NCBI RefSeq assembly: GCF_950295315.1
Contig: NC_080179.1
Location: forward strand, 69,439,115 to 69,503,114
Reading direction: 5' to 3'
DNA length: 64,000 nt
Source of the DNA: Erinaceus europaeus
Taxonomy: Eukaryota; Chordata; Mammalia; Eulipotyphla; Erinaceidae
Under the pieces are notes generated by a model. The model was not told the DNA's origin and did not search any database. It saw nothing but the letters and a program-made list of their open reading frames with translations. Both the position numbers and the translations under genes were made by a program. How positions within the stretch are numbered: the stretch's first letter is position 1; every line of letters starts with the position of its first letter. Of the stretch, positions 1 to 11,399 are shown one piece after another.

Positions 1-520
1 CAACAATAAAAACAAAATAGGGTCAAAATAAAAATTAATGTATTTTCTTGGACCCATCAGAAACCTAAATTTGGGCAGACATACCAACACCTTGAAATCA
101 AGAGAAATTCACCTTTCAAGAGCACTGAATAGGAGCAGAAGCTTCTGGAACTCATAAACTAGTAGGTCATTTAAATGGTAACATTGGTGAATTATGAAAG
201 GCCTGTGTATGAGAGAGAGAGGAGAGATTTTTTTTTTGTACTTTAGTACTAGAAAACCCATATTTTCAATGTCTTTAACTGGTACCATTGTTAGATCTTT
301 CATGTTAAAATTTTGAGGTCCTCTATAATTCTGCTAGGACAAATTACTATTGTAAAACACTGCTAGTTCCTTCTCTACAACAAAAGTTAATTCTCTAGGG
401 AAAATACTTTAACAAGACTTTATTCTCCCTGAAAAGAGTACGCTTCTCTCTTCATCTCCCCATAGCTTTCTTGCCTCACCAAAGTCTAGTGGGGAGTAAG
501 GGAATAGAACATAGTCAAGA
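1..520. other. Unclassified single-copy-like DNA
   Basis: AT-rich sequence with a short GA tract and T run near 210-240. I recognise no repeat family, splice-bounded exon or conserved protein frame. Confidence 0.5.
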
Positions 521-709
521 ACCCCACAATGACCCTGGGTCCATATTCCCAGAGGGATAAAGAATAGGGAAGCTGTCAGGGGAGGGGATGGGATATGGAG
601 TTCTGGTGGTGGGAATTGTGTGAAGTTGTACCCCTCTTACCCTCTGGTTTTTGTCAGTATTTCCTTTTTATAAATAAAAATTATAAAAAAAAAAAAAAAG
701 AAAAGAAAC
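521..709 (+). mobile_element. Family X noncoding retroposon, 3' fragment
   Basis: This is the last 190 bases of family X, defined by the full-length copies at 11802-12778 and 54518-55966. It starts at the CCACAATGACCCTGGGTCC segment and contains the diagnostic AGGGGAGGGGATGGGATA block and the TTTTTATAAATAAA end, followed by an A-rich tail at 676-709. It is 5'-truncated and noncoding. Confidence 0.85.
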
Positions 710-714
710 TGACT

Positions 715-880
715 GTTTTGGAAACTAGCTTTCTTAGCAGGACACATACTTCACCATACATGAGGACCCAGGTTTGAGGCCCTGACACCATAAAGGAACA
801 TCACAAACATTGGATACTACAGTGTAGCTTCCTCTCTTTCCAGCTCTGTCTCCATCTTAAATTAAAAAAAAAAACAAAAG
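715..880 (+). repeat. Diverged tRNA-derived SINE
   Basis: A degraded head has the motif GAGGACCCAGGTTTGAG (pol III B-box region), followed by a CT-rich body and an A-rich end at 865-880. It is much more diverged than the ERI copies. Confidence 0.6.
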
Positions 881-1527
881 AATGTACTGCAAGAGGTGGA
901 ATCATGCAAGCACAAAATATGGACATATACCCCACTCAAAAAGGAAGGTATAAATGCAAAATAAAGAAAAAGAAGATATAGTCAATGGAACATGTTAAGA
1001 AACCTGTCTTCAAATAAATAAAGGAAAACTATTGCTAGGAAGGGGAATGAGAGTACACAGTAGTACGACAATGACTATTTATAACGCTGTTGAATACCAA
1101 AGACCGACTTACATATTTATGCATGGATTTGTGTATTTATGTATTTATTTTCATGTTTATTTATATATTATATTTGTATTTATTATCTCTCTGTGACAGA
1201 GTGAACCAGACCATCACTCTGACACATACAATGGCTGGGATTGAAAGCAGGTCCTCATGCTTGAGAGACCAAATCTTTATCCATTGTACCACCACCTTCT
1301 GGGTTTTAAGAGACAGCTTTCACATTAATAAGACTCCAGTTTAGTGTCAGTGGAGAGTTTCAAGATCTCAGAGGAATTCAAGTCTTTGACAGCTGCGAGC
1401 AAACAAGTAGACAAAACTCAGCCACTAGCCAGGTTACAAAAAGGTCACACATTAGAGGCCTATCTATCCAGCCATCTTTTGCTACCTGAAACATGTTTGG
1501 CTTTTGATACATACATTACACAGGCCA

Positions 1528-1815
1528 GGGGTCATGTGGTGGCACATCTTGTGAGTGAACATGTTACCATGCGCAAGGACCTAGGTTCAAGTCCCGCTCT
1601 TGGTGCAGGGTGGAGACTTCACAAGCGGTGAAGCAGGTTTGCAGTGCCTCTCCCTCTCCCTCTTTATCTCTCTCTACCCTCTCAATTTCTCTCTGCCCTA
1701 TCAAATAAAATAGAAAGGGAAAAAAGGCCACCAGGAGTGGTACATTTTTTGTGCATTTCTTGTACATTTTTCCTAGCAATAACCCTGTTGGCAATCAAAA
1801 GAAAAGAAAAGAAGC
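1528..1815 (+). repeat. ERI-related SINE (type B)
   Basis: The head TGTGGTGGCACATCTT, the B-box-like CTAGGTTCAAGTCCC, the GGTGAAGCAGG block and the CT-rich body are all in order. The tail (1725-1800) should read as the usual CAGTGGATTC...CCCAGCAATAACCCT segment but is interrupted by two copies of a TACATTTTT-like unit, so it is either rearranged or locally duplicated. Confidence 0.8.
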
Positions 1816-1829
1816 AAACAACAAAGAAA

Positions 1830-2315
1830 GAAAGGAATGAGCCAGAAAGTTCAGGGATGGGGAAAGACATAGTCTGCAAAGACAGAAACTTGGAGATCTA
1901 CACTCATAAAACAGAGTTTGTCATCACTAAATAGAAAATTGAAAATAACTATCATTAACATGTTAAGGGTTCAACGGAAAATGTAGAGAACATGTAAGGA
2001 CAGAGAGGTCATTTAGTCAAGAGGTAAGGCTCTAGGAAAGAATAAAAAATTAAACACACTGTACTAGAAATGGAAAATGCCTTTGCTTGTCTTATCCGCA
2101 GATTTAGCGTATCTGATGTAAGAATCAGTGAGCTTGGAGACAGACTAACAAAAACTTTCAACGTAAAATACAAATACAAAAATAGAGTTTTTGAGAGCTG
2201 TGTAAAATTCCAAAGGATGCCAAATGTGCATAATTTTGATAGACATGGGAGAGAAATAAATAGAGTGAAACAAAATTTCAAATATTAATGGACAATCATC
2301 TTCCAAGATAGAGGC
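1830..2315. other. Unclassified DNA
   Basis: AT-rich sequence. Open frames on both strands (about 2009-2288) are opposite-strand chance frames without a recognisable domain. Confidence 0.4.
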
Positions 2316-2319
2316 AGCC

Positions 2320-3000
2320 TTTCAACCACCAAGTTACAGATGCTACCATGACACCATCCTGGCCTCCCTGGGCAGATGACCAGGTGTGTCCCCATTTTCT
2401 ACAGAGCCCTGCCCCACTAGGGAAAGATAGAAACAGTCTGGGGGGGTTAGCTTGACCTGCCAATTCCATGTTAGGTGGGGAAGCAATTACAGAAGCCAGA
2501 ACTCCCAACTCCTGCACCCCTAAAAGAATTTTTGTTCATACTCCCAGAGAAGGATAAAGAATAGGAAAGCTTCCAGTGGAGGGGACAGTACACAGAACTC
2601 TGGTGGTGAGAACTGTATGGGATTGTACTCCTGTTATCTTACAGTCTAGTTAATTATTATGAATTCCCTAATAAAATTATTTATTTATTTATTTATAATT
2701 TTTTAAATATTTATTTTATTTATTCCCTTTTGTTGCCCTTGTTGTTTTATTGTTGTAGTTATTATTGTTGTTGTCATTGTTGGATAGGAAAGAGAGAAAT
2801 GGAGAGAGGAGGGGAAGACAGATAGGAGGAGAGAAAGCTAGACACCTGCAGACCTGCTTCACCGCCTGTGAAACGACTCCCCTGCAGGTGGGGAGCCGGG
2901 CTTCGAACCGGGATCCTTATGCCGGTCCTTGTGCTTTGCGCCACCTGCGCTTAACCCGCTGCGCTACAGCCAGACTCCCCCTAATAAAATTATTTAAAGA
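2320..3000 (+). mobile_element. Family X retroposon, older subfamily, split by a SINE
   Basis: The copy begins near the AAGTTACAGATGCTACCATG segment and contains the CCCACTAGGGAAAG and CAATTACAGAAGCCAGA markers. It ends with TTAATTATTATGAATTCCC instead of the younger TTTTTATAAATAAA end, marking an older subfamily. An ERI SINE (2684-2978) is inserted just before the end, duplicating 18 bases of it. Confidence 0.8.
2684..2978 (-). repeat. ERI SINE, full length
   Basis: The complete element is on the minus strand: A/T-rich tail side at 2684-2720, head at 2978. The target-site duplication CCCTAATAAAATTATTTA (2666-2683 and 2979-2996) is perfect over 18 bases. The B-box-like GGTTCGAAGCC is intact on the minus strand. 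Confidence 0.93.
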
Positions 3001-3454
3001 AACAAATCAATTTAAAAAAAATGGGACGTTCTCAGTGTTTGAATCGTCTCTTCCACACAGATACGATAAACTAGCATCCACAGTGGAGTAACTGCCTTGG
3101 AAAAAACAAAAACAGAACAGAAGATTGTAAATTCAGCATCTTCATAAGAAGTGGTATAACCCATGAAAAAAGGTAGAAAAATCTGAGACACAGTCTTGCC
3201 TTGGCACCTTGAATCAAGCCGAAAAGAACACTAGGAGCTCTGAGTCTCCTTCTTGGGACTAAAAGGTTTATTTCTGTAGTGGCAGCCTGTCAACCAGTGT
3301 TTCCACAGTCACCCCTACATTACCTGCCTGCAGGTTGCTCCTGCCTAAACATCTGGGATAAGCGACAGGGGCTCTACTCACAGAACTTGCTAAAATTATC
3401 AAGGCTGCAGCTAAAGGGTCAGTTGTAGCCTGAGGCTTCTGGAAAACCTCCCTC

Positions 3455-3870
3455 TCTGTCCTCAGAGTCAGGTATAAGAGAAGGATGTTCATGATCACAC
3501 TGGTAGTCAGCATGATATTGAAATTATATTCAAAGTAATTAGGCAAGACACAGCAATAAACCTGATCCAAATTGGAAAAGAAGTACAACTACCACTATTT
3601 GTAGGTGACAAAATCATAGATACACAAAACCCCAAACACTTTGCTAAAAACTGTGCTAAACAGTAAATCAGTATAATGAAGTGTCGGGCAGAAAAATCAG
3701 AACCAATGACGAATGTTAATAGTGTTAGAGAAAAATGAATCTGAATGAAATGTTGTTGGGAATGTAAGCTGGTATAATATTTGTGAAACAGTATGGAGTT
3801 TTCTCAAAAGATGAAAAATAGGTATGCCATGGAGTCCACTTTTAGGTGTGTGTCTGAATAGTATACTTTT
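3455..3870 (+). mobile_element. Old L1 fragment, ORF2 reverse-transcriptase to C-terminal parts
   Basis: The stretch 3520-3690 matches the L1 ORF2 region that normally reads 'AIRQ...IQIGKE...LSLFADDM', here highly decayed with stops. The stretch 3740-3850 matches the ORF2 segment around 'GGNVSWC...ENSMEVPQK...PAIPLLGI'. The two parts are closer than in an intact L1, so there is an internal deletion. Confidence 0.75.
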
Positions 3871-4848
3871 TTTTTTTTTTTTTTACTTTGGAGATAAAAG
3901 GAGTTCTGGTAGTTTTAAAAGTAGATTGGGAAGTACTCAGAATATTCCCCTTGTCTGCACACAAAAAAGCTGGTTTGTGGTACATAAAATGAATATTGCT
4001 TTATAATAATTGTAATTAATAAAATGTTTTCTGATACATATTGCTGACTTATTAGTTTAACAAAAAGCGGACTTAAATGTTTAATGTTTTTAATGAGCTT
4101 TTGAATGTTGTAAGAACGTGGGCAACATGTTTCCATAACTACCAATGCCTGATGTTTATTAATATATGGTGGATCAAAAGTGGATAAAAAAGCAATGAGA
4201 AATTAGTCGGTGCTTCCCTTTATAAGAAAGAAATTATCACGATTTTTTTTTTAGTTTCTTGGTCTTGAACAGCATTCAGGATTATAGATGGATTTTATTG
4301 TTCATTACTTTTAGACTTGGAGTTATCAACACTGGTAAAACTTCAAAAAAATCTTTGCCTGAGTCCCCTTCTCAAGAGATTCTTAAGGACTTGTTCAGCC
4401 GTGGCTTCTTTATAGTTATTTATTTACATATTTATTTTTATCAGGAGTCCTCTCTGCCTTTCCTCCTGAAATAGTACTGTGCAGACAGATTTCAGAACCA
4501 CTACACTGACAATAGTTTTCCTGTTTAAAGGAGACAATTTGATCTAAAGCATGCCTCTTAACTAGTTTTGCTTTACTTTGTTGATGATTTTGTTACAAAT
4601 CACCTATTGTGTTATTTCATTGTTAAATGAAGGAAGTTTGAGTTATGTGAATATGATTTAACTTTTCTATGGCATTTAAAATGTCCACTTTGCAATCAAA
4701 CAACTCAGCCTTGTGTATATTTTGTTCCTAATGACATCCAGAATTCAAGTGTGAAGATAACTCTCAGCGAGAGAAGGAAAATAGGGCAGTGCTTTGTATT
4801 TACTGCGTAATTTGAACATGAGTTGACATAGGAATTTCTTGGAACAGA
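3870..4848. other. Unclassified DNA
   Basis: AT-rich, with a T run at 3871-3884 and 4235-4245. No family or exon is recognised. The small frame at 4259-4474 has no similarity I can name. Confidence 0.4.
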
Positions 4849-4849
4849 A

Positions 4850-4985
4850 GACTATAGTATTGTGATTAACAAAGGCTTTGGAGTCAGACAAAATCTACTG
4901 CCACTTTCTACCTGTGTAACATTTTAAGTTGTTCCTCTTCAGGCTCACTTGTAAAAGAAGAAACAATAAATAGTTACCTACCTCA
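4850..4985 (+). repeat. MIR (ancient mammalian SINE)
   Basis: The order TTGTGATTAACAAAGGCTTTGGAGTCAGAC, CTACCTGTGTAAC, TTCAGGCTCACTTGTAAAAG and AATAGTTACCTACCTC follows the MIR consensus from the tRNA-like head through the core. It is diverged, as expected for an old mammalian-wide SINE. Confidence 0.8.
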
Positions 4986-5002
4986 AAAAAAAAAAAAAAG
5001 CT

Positions 5003-5118
5003 CTGCTGTGATCAGTCAGTGAGATAGCTGACTGATGAAGCAGAGACTTCACGTGTCCTGAGTTAGATCCAAAATACCATCTATGCCTTGCTTCTCTCTC
5101 TCTCATGAAATAAATAGA
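5003..5118 (+). repeat. Diverged tRNA-derived SINE
   Basis: A SINE head remnant with AGCAGAGACTTCA and CCTGAGTTAGATCC, then CTTCTCTCTCTCTCATGAAATAAATAG. It is short and degraded. Confidence 0.55.
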
Positions 5119-5159
5119 TGCATACAAGAATACATCTGTAAAAGAACACTAATTTTGGT

Positions 5160-6205
5160 TAGAAAAGACATAAATACTCTTTTACTCATTACAATATGGT
5201 TAATAGTAGCCTAATTATTAAGACAACTTAAGTGCACATGGACACGTGATTGGTTCAGAACCTGAACTGGAGTTGTTGTATTGCGTCAAAAAAAAGACTC
5301 TGGGGTGGGTGGGGGGAAGAGTACAGATCCAAAAAGGGTGACAGGGGACCTAGTGGGGGTTGCATTATTGCTCTGAAAACTGGAAAATGTTATGCATGTA
5401 CAAACTATTGTATTTACTGCTGAATGTAAAACATTAATCCTCCAATATGTGTCCTAGAGCTTGGACTCCCCAGAACCCCGCCCCCACTAGGGAAAGAGAG
5501 AGACAGGCTAGGATTATGGATCTACCTGTCAATGCCCATGTTCAGCGGGGAAACAATTACAGAAGCCAGACCTTCCACCTTCTGCATCCCATAATGACCC
5601 TGGGTCCATACTCCCAGGGATAAATAATAGGAAAGCTATCAGGGGAGGGGAGGGGATACGGAGTTCTGGTGGTGGGAATTGTGTGGAGTTGTACCCCTCT
5701 TATCCTATGGTTTTGTCAGTGTTTCCTTTTTATAAATAAATAATAATAAAGAAAGGAAGAAAGAAAGAAAAAAGAAACTGAAAAAAAAAAAGCAGTTGAA
5801 GTTTGCTGGTTTGTGTCCACAAGGGAATCCTGCTCATTAATATAAAGAGGTGAAATCTTGCCATTTCCAACAGCATAGATGACACTTGTGGAGATTATGC
5901 TAAACGATATAGGGCTGAAGAATGACAGATGCTTAGAAATTTCACTCATGTGAAAAAGGCAAAGGAACAGACAAAACCAAAGCAAAATAAATGATTGGAT
6001 TCTCACAGTAGAATTGTGGAGAGGGGGATGGCATGGGAGCGATGGAGGGAAGGGACCTGCTGACTGTGGTAGAGGGACAGAGATACTTCGGTGGTTAGAC
6101 ATGGAATGGTGACATATATTTGAATAGATATACAAATATAATACTACTCCCAAACTCAATGGCAGACATCGCAAAGCACAGACCCACAGACTCAGGAAAC
6201 TCAGA
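5160..6205 (+). mobile_element. Old L1 3' end interrupted by a chimeric retroposon
   Basis: Segment 5165-5257 matches the ORF2 C-terminal region (CACAATAGCC...AACCCAAGTGTCCA type). The match resumes at 5825 with AAGGGAATCCTGC...CTTGCCATTT and continues through the L1 3' UTR to about 6200. Everything from about 5258 to 5800 was inserted later. Confidence 0.75.
5258..5800 (+). mobile_element. Chimeric insertion: young L1 3' UTR joined to family X 3' part
   Basis: Positions 5260-5455 match the young L1 3' UTR (GGTGGGTGGGG...TTATGCATGTACAAAC...GTAAAACATTAAT), as at 20823-21144 and 42244-42924. Without the usual poly(A), it passes at a shared CCAAT/ATGTGTCC into family X (5456-5760), which ends in an A-rich tail. 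See findings for the junction. Confidence 0.75.
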
Positions 6206-6599
6206 ACTGCACTGGATGAAAACCTCATCAAAGTATATTATATTTAAAATGCAGAAGAACAAATTCAAAAAGAGATGAAGACGGAAGATGAGAGGAAAGA
6301 AGCGGAGGAAGAGAATGGATACGACTCAAGTGAAAATAAAGATCTCCTATGCTTAGAATAATTACAAGAAGTAGCAATGCACATTTCAGACAAACCTGAT
6401 TTTAGAAATTAAAGGAATTTTAGGAATTAAAGGTGTCAAGACAGAGGAAGCTTAAACCTTTAGAAGCAAAACACATGTACTTTCATATTTGGCATCTCAA
6501 GTCTCCCTCCCACCCCTGCCTTAAGTAACTGGTAAATCATATAAACAGGCAGAAAATTCATAGCAATAGCTGATTAGAGTATCTTTATTAACATACTTG

Positions 6600-7310
6600 A
6601 TGAAACTGGCATTCATGAAATATTTCTTCCAATAGAGGAGAACGCACATCATCTTCAAGATCATTTAAACACTAATCAGGACCACGTCCTGAGTCATAAA
6701 ATACAACTTAGACAAGTTTTAAATAGTAGAAAAAAAAAACATAGAATTAAACAAAAATCAATGACAAAGATAAATATTCTCAACTAATTAGAAAGGAACA
6801 TATTTATAAATGAAAGATGGGTCAAAGAAAAATACTCAAGATAAATTAAAAAGGACTCATTCAGTTCAAATGAAGGTAAGTCAAAACACGTAAATCATAG
6901 CAGAAGCAGTGTTTTGTGGATAATTCAAATCCTAAAATATGTAAACTAATTGAAAAGTGGAGGAATTATTTGGTCACGATTTATACAGATACATTAAGAA
7001 TAAGGAAAATTTGAGGAACTTTCACAGTCAAAGAGAAACTAAGAAAACACAAAGAAATCCTGTGACAGATAAAAGATTTTGGTAAAAACTAAAGAAATCT
7101 AAATAAATTATGTACTTTGGATAACTGAATTTTGTCAATGTTTTCTCATTAATTGTGACAAACATACCATCAAAATGTAAGCTGTTGACAAGAAGGGAAA
7201 ACTGATAGTAAGAGAAACTGAACCTGAGATAGGTATGTGAGACCTCATTATACAGATCATCTTCACAATTTTTTTTTCTGTAAATCTAAAGCTCCTCTAA
7301 AAATATATAT
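6600..7310 (+). mobile_element. Old L1 fragments: ORF2 5' half and 3' UTR end
   Basis: 6600-6880 matches ORF2 sequence between the endonuclease and reverse transcriptase (…GACCACGTCCTGAGTCATAAAAT…ATGGGTCAAAGAAAAA…). 7115-7310 matches an old L1 3' UTR end (TCATTAATTGTGACAAACATACCA…CTGTAAATCTAAA…CTCTAAAAATA). Both are heavily mutated, and the region between is deleted or unrecognisable. Confidence 0.7.
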
Positions 7311-7551
7311 ATATATCAGAAATGTACTTTTGCTTCAGATTTCTCTTACACTAATGGACAAGCAAGTTTTACATTGTTCTATTTTCATGGTGTGCTTCTT
7401 TATTTTTTTTAAATTAAATTTAGTGAATGTAGAAAACACTATGCAATTTTGATCTCTGAAGACTTTTAAAAATTAAGGAAAATAAAAATAGAATAGAATA
7501 AAGCTTCTCTAAAATAAAGTTGGTTTCTCTTCTTTAGAAAGTACTACTAGA

Positions 7552-7740
7552 GGCCAGGTGGTGGTGCACCCAAGGGCCCAGGTTTGAGACCCCAGCCCCC
7601 ACCTGCAGGGGAAAGCTTCACAAATGTTGAGGTGTCTCTCCTTCTCTCTCCCTCTCTTATCACCCCTTTCTTTCTCAATTTCTGGCTGTCTCTAACCAAT
7701 AAATAAGTAATGATAATAACAGAAAAAATTTTTTAAAAGA
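7552..7740 (+). repeat. ERI-related SINE (type B)
   Basis: The head GGCCAGGTGGTGGTGCACC is followed by GGCCCAGGTTTGAGACC, CCCCACCTGCAGGGG, the CT-rich body, TTTCTGGCTGTCTCTAACC and an AATAAATAAG tail. Some 20 bases of the head are missing. An approximate duplication AAAGTACTACTA / AAGAAACTACTA flanks it. Confidence 0.85.
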
Positions 7741-7847
7741 AACTACTACTGATTCATTTTTTTCAAGGAAATTGCATAGATAGTATATAGTCATTGAGCA
7801 AAAAATGATAAAATATACTAGAGAAGAAACAAGAGAAAATAACTCTT

Positions 7848-8094
7848 GGGGGGGCATGGAGAGATAGCTCACCAAGCAGGGCTTCCAGATTTAAATTCTG
7901 GTAAAACATGCAGTGGCACTGTGCCAGGGGAAGGAAACCCTGGAGGTATGGTTTATCTACCTCTGTTTCTATCTATATTACATTCTCTTTGTCTCTCCAT
8001 TACTCTATCTGAAAGGAAAAGCAGCCTATTGGTAATAAGACTCCGATTCTATAAAAGAAGAGAAAACAGAAAAACTCCTACCATTTCTATTCAC
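7848..8094 (+). repeat. Diverged tRNA-derived SINE
   Basis: GGCATGGAGAGATAGCTCACCAAGCAGGG resembles a tRNA-like SINE head; then come CCAGGGGAAGGAAACCC, a CT-rich stretch and a degraded tail. Its type differs from the ERI copies. Confidence 0.6.
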
Positions 8095-8104
8095 AGAGTT
8101 CATT

Positions 8105-8471
8105 TTTTTTTTGTTTTGTTTTGTTTTGTTTTTTGCCTCCAGGGTTATTGCTGGGGCTCAGTGCCTGCACCATGAATCCACTGCTCCTGGAGGCCATTCC
8201 CCCCCTTTTGTTGCCCTTGTTGTTGTAGCCTTGTTGTGGTTATTATTGTTATTATTGTTGATGTCATTCGTTGTTGGATAGGATAGAGAGAAATGGAGAG
8301 AGGAGGGGAAGACAGAAGGGAGAGAGAATGACAGACACCTGCAGACCTGCTTTACATCTGTGAAGCGACTCCCCTGCACCTGGGGAACCAGGGGCTCGAA
8401 CTGGGATCCTTACTCTGGTCCTTGCACTTAGCGCCACATGCGCTTAACCTGTTGCGCTACCGCGCGACCCC
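8105..8471 (-). repeat. ERI SINE, long form with 3' extension
   Basis: Minus strand. In addition to the usual element it carries the extra 3' block with GGAGCAGTGGATTCATGGTG and CAATAACCCTGGAGGC (8137-8203) before the A-rich tail (8105-8136). The target duplication GAGTTCATT is at 8096-8104 and 8472-8480. Confidence 0.93.
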
Positions 8472-8649
8472 GAGTTCATTATTTTTAAAGGCATTGCTTT
8501 TTAGATTTCAGATAACCAATTCAGGTAACTAATCTATCAAAGGGCATTGAATTTTGAGTTCTCCTAAAACTTCTTGACATGCCGATCAATGTAACAAGGT
8601 GAAAAATGCTAAAAGTCGAATTTTTTTTTTCCAGTTAGAAGAGAAGGGT

Positions 8650-9310
8650 TTTTAAAAATTTTAGAGGTTTTCCTTATGGGATTGCTGTACAGTTTTATAT
8701 GCTTCCCAGTAGAATAAAAGCATAAATTTTTCTTCATACAGTCTTTAGAATTTTATATAGTGTGCTTAGTTATTTTAACTTCTACCAATTAAAAACATTT
8801 TCTCAATGTAATTTACTCCCAGTGAAGTTGAAGATGTAGTCACACACTATTTTCATTTCTTTGTGAATAACTTCTGTACACCCTTTGTTTATTTCTCTAT
8901 TATTATATACATTTCATTTGACTACATGCATTTTTATATATTAAATCCTAATATACTTTTGTATCCATAAGCAAATATAATTGCTATTAAATTATTTTGA
9001 TTTTGTTAAATTATTTTTGTTTTCTTCTTGATTTTTGGTCTACTTTTGTTATAGAATCAGTGATATCAAGTATCTGCTTTATGGTTGCATCTTGGAATTC
9101 AAACATATACACTTTTCCTTTAATCTTAAGAATATAAATATTCACTTAAATAAGTATTCATCCATGCAAACTCCTATCTCATTTACGTTATTGTTGTTAG
9201 CTAAGGATGCAACTTATTTATCTCCAAGAATATGTAAGGCAACACTAACATTCTGTATTCAATGGTACTTCATTTTCCTATTTTAAAATTACACTGTTAG
9301 CATACTTCAA
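8650..9310 (-). mobile_element. Old L1 ORF2 remnant
   Basis: Read on the plus strand, 8690-8900 follows the reverse complement of the L1 ORF2 3' portion (…ATTTACTCCCAGTGAAGTTGAAGATG…CTTTGTGAATAACTTCTGTACACCCTTTG…). It is very decayed, and 8900-9310 is attributed by continuity only. Confidence 0.6.
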
Positions 9311-10004
9311 AATACTTTGATGTTCTGGCTTCTACTTATTGGCAATCTAATGCGCTCCTTTGATTTCAATACTTATTTCAACACATTGTACGTACTTTTT
9401 TTTTTCTGACTAAATTTATGGCATCTTGGGTCATTTTTCCCCCTACCCCAGCTGCTTAGCAAAATTCAATAATTTTGAGAATGTACAGGTTTCCGGAAGT
9501 CTTCTCATTTTTGACTACCTCCTGGGAGGACGTGGAATGTGGACTTCACTAATCTGAGTGGGGTTTCAGTTTCAACATTTCTGGCATTGCCTTTCTGAAA
9601 GAGGAGACCAGTTTATTACCATTGACTGTCTAGCAGGTCAGCTAGGATGACTGTCTATATGTCTTTAAAATCTAAGCAACTTTTGGTGACTTGTAAGATC
9701 AGATGTTAGCATTTAAGAGCAATTGATACTCCTGTTTCAGGTTATAGAGTTAATACTAAAGAGATCAAACATAGGTAGTCTCCTCACTGATCAATCATTT
9801 TAGTAGCATAGGACAACTCCCCCAAATTGGTCAAAATTTCCTTACTCCTATTTTTAAGTGCCTATTTTTCTGTAAATAGAGAAATACTTTCTGGGCTGGG
9901 AAATGCTTTTGATAAAGATACTCTAGTGTCTTTTAACATTTCTGAAAGGCCTATTGCTATCAAACAAAGAGAAAAGATAATGTGAACAGGGATATTTTCT
10001 TTGA
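9310..10004. other. Unclassified DNA
   Basis: A moderate-complexity, non-repetitive stretch. No SINE signature, exon or open frame of note. Confidence 0.4.
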
Positions 10005-10230
10005 AGGTATGGCACATACTACTCTACAATTAAGTAAAGATGAGATTGTATCATTCATTCAGAATAAAATAGATGGAACTGAAAGTGATTTTACTTAGTG
10101 AAACGAAGGAATGAAAGACAATTCTCAGATGGCTTCATTCATATATGAAATGCAGGTAACTGAAATAAGCTCTTAGATTTTTGTGAAAACTGTAGTGGTT
10201 ATGAAAGGGGATGCAGGTGGAGGATGAGGT
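10005..10230 (+). mobile_element. L1 3' end remnant
   Basis: The sequence ACTACTCTACAATTAAGTAAAGATGAGATTG, AATAGATGGAACTGAAAG and TTTTACTTAGTGAAACGAAGGAATGAAAGACAA matches the end of L1 ORF2 and the start of its 3' UTR. Confidence 0.75.
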
Positions 10231-10239
10231 GAGTTTGTG

Positions 10240-10241
<2 letters not shown>

Positions 10242-10284
<43 letters not shown>
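10242..10284. repeat. (CA)n microsatellite
   Basis: About 20 uninterrupted CA units sit directly at the L1 3' end. Confidence 0.98.
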
Positions 10285-10285
<1 letters not shown>

Positions 10286-10289
10286 GAGA

Positions 10290-10960
10290 TGATTCAATAG
10301 GTTTCTGCTTTTCTAGAGCTCTTTTCAGCTACAAGGTCTGCTTTGGTCCCATTGATTCAGATAGTTGCCAGTTACTGGGTGAGTATAAACCACCTGACCA
10401 TGACAGAACTATCTCTTTGGTGGAGTCATGTTGACCCAGCCAACATTAGGCAGGAGTGCTGAGAAAGCCCATCTGAAAGACACCCGTTGACTCACTCCTC
10501 AGTCCAGACTTCAGTGTTTACTTCTGTAGATGCTCATAAAAACAGTCGGAGTGGGAACCAGGAGAAAACTGTTAATCTAAAACTGCCAGAAACCCTGTCC
10601 TCTTGTTTGAGAAATGACTGAGTTATAGGATTTAGAATTAGGAAAACAGGAAAATGACTATTTTACATTCAGTGGTCAAAAAAGAAGTTTTGGGGGTGGG
10701 GTGGGTAAGATTTTGGTTCTTTCCCCATGGCAAGACTTTGCTGGTCCCTCTAGCCATGTCAGTGACAGTCATTGCACTTAGGGAAATTAAATGCAAAGGC
10801 AAAGGCTTGTACTGCTGTCTTTCCCTCTGCTAAGATGAGAATGACTGTGTCTAGCTGTTCTTTCCAGACAAAGCTCTATCCATGTGAGGGATCTTGCAGG
10901 ACCTCTAAGTGACTTCCTAACTCAACTTTTATCTCACTCCCTTACATTTCCATAGCTATT
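10290..10960. other. Unclassified DNA
   Basis: A repeat-poor stretch with somewhat higher GC than its surroundings and no recognisable coding frame. Confidence 0.4.
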
Positions 10961-10969
10961 CATTTTCCC

Positions 10970-11080
10970 CAAGAGGTCACGGCTTCAATTCCCATTCTTG
11001 CATTTATCAGAACTAAGCAGTACTCTGGTCCTCTCTCTCTCTTTCTTTCCCTCCTCTATGGCAATAAAAAATACATCTAT
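10970..11080 (+). repeat. Short tRNA-derived SINE (type C)
   Basis: GGTCACGGCTTCAATTCCC (B-box region), AGAACTAAGCAGTACTCTGGTCC and a CT-rich end. This is the same type as the copy at 16395-16530. Confidence 0.65.
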
Positions 11081-11399
11081 GAGAAAATAGCCCTATGGTG
11101 GATATCCTTGGGAAGGGGCATAGAACCTTGGTGATAGGAATGATACATAATGATTCTCTTGTGATCTTTTATATCACTATTAAGTCATAAATAGTATATT
11201 AAAAAAGAAAAAAATTCTCCTTATACAAAAGCTACCTTTAAATGGATGAAAGAGTAAGATTTAAGATATCACAGCTTAAAACTACTAGGAGAAAAGAAAG
11301 AGAACAAAACTTTTTTATATTGGTCTTGCCATGATTTTTGCATATGAGACCAAAAGAACAGGCAGCTAGAACAAGAATAAATCAGTAGGCCTGTACTCA

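Noticed and set aside
5716..6231. 171-residue minus-strand frame
   Set aside because: It is antisense to the A-rich tail of the chimeric retroposon and an old L1 3' UTR, which are rich in A and therefore poor in antisense stops.
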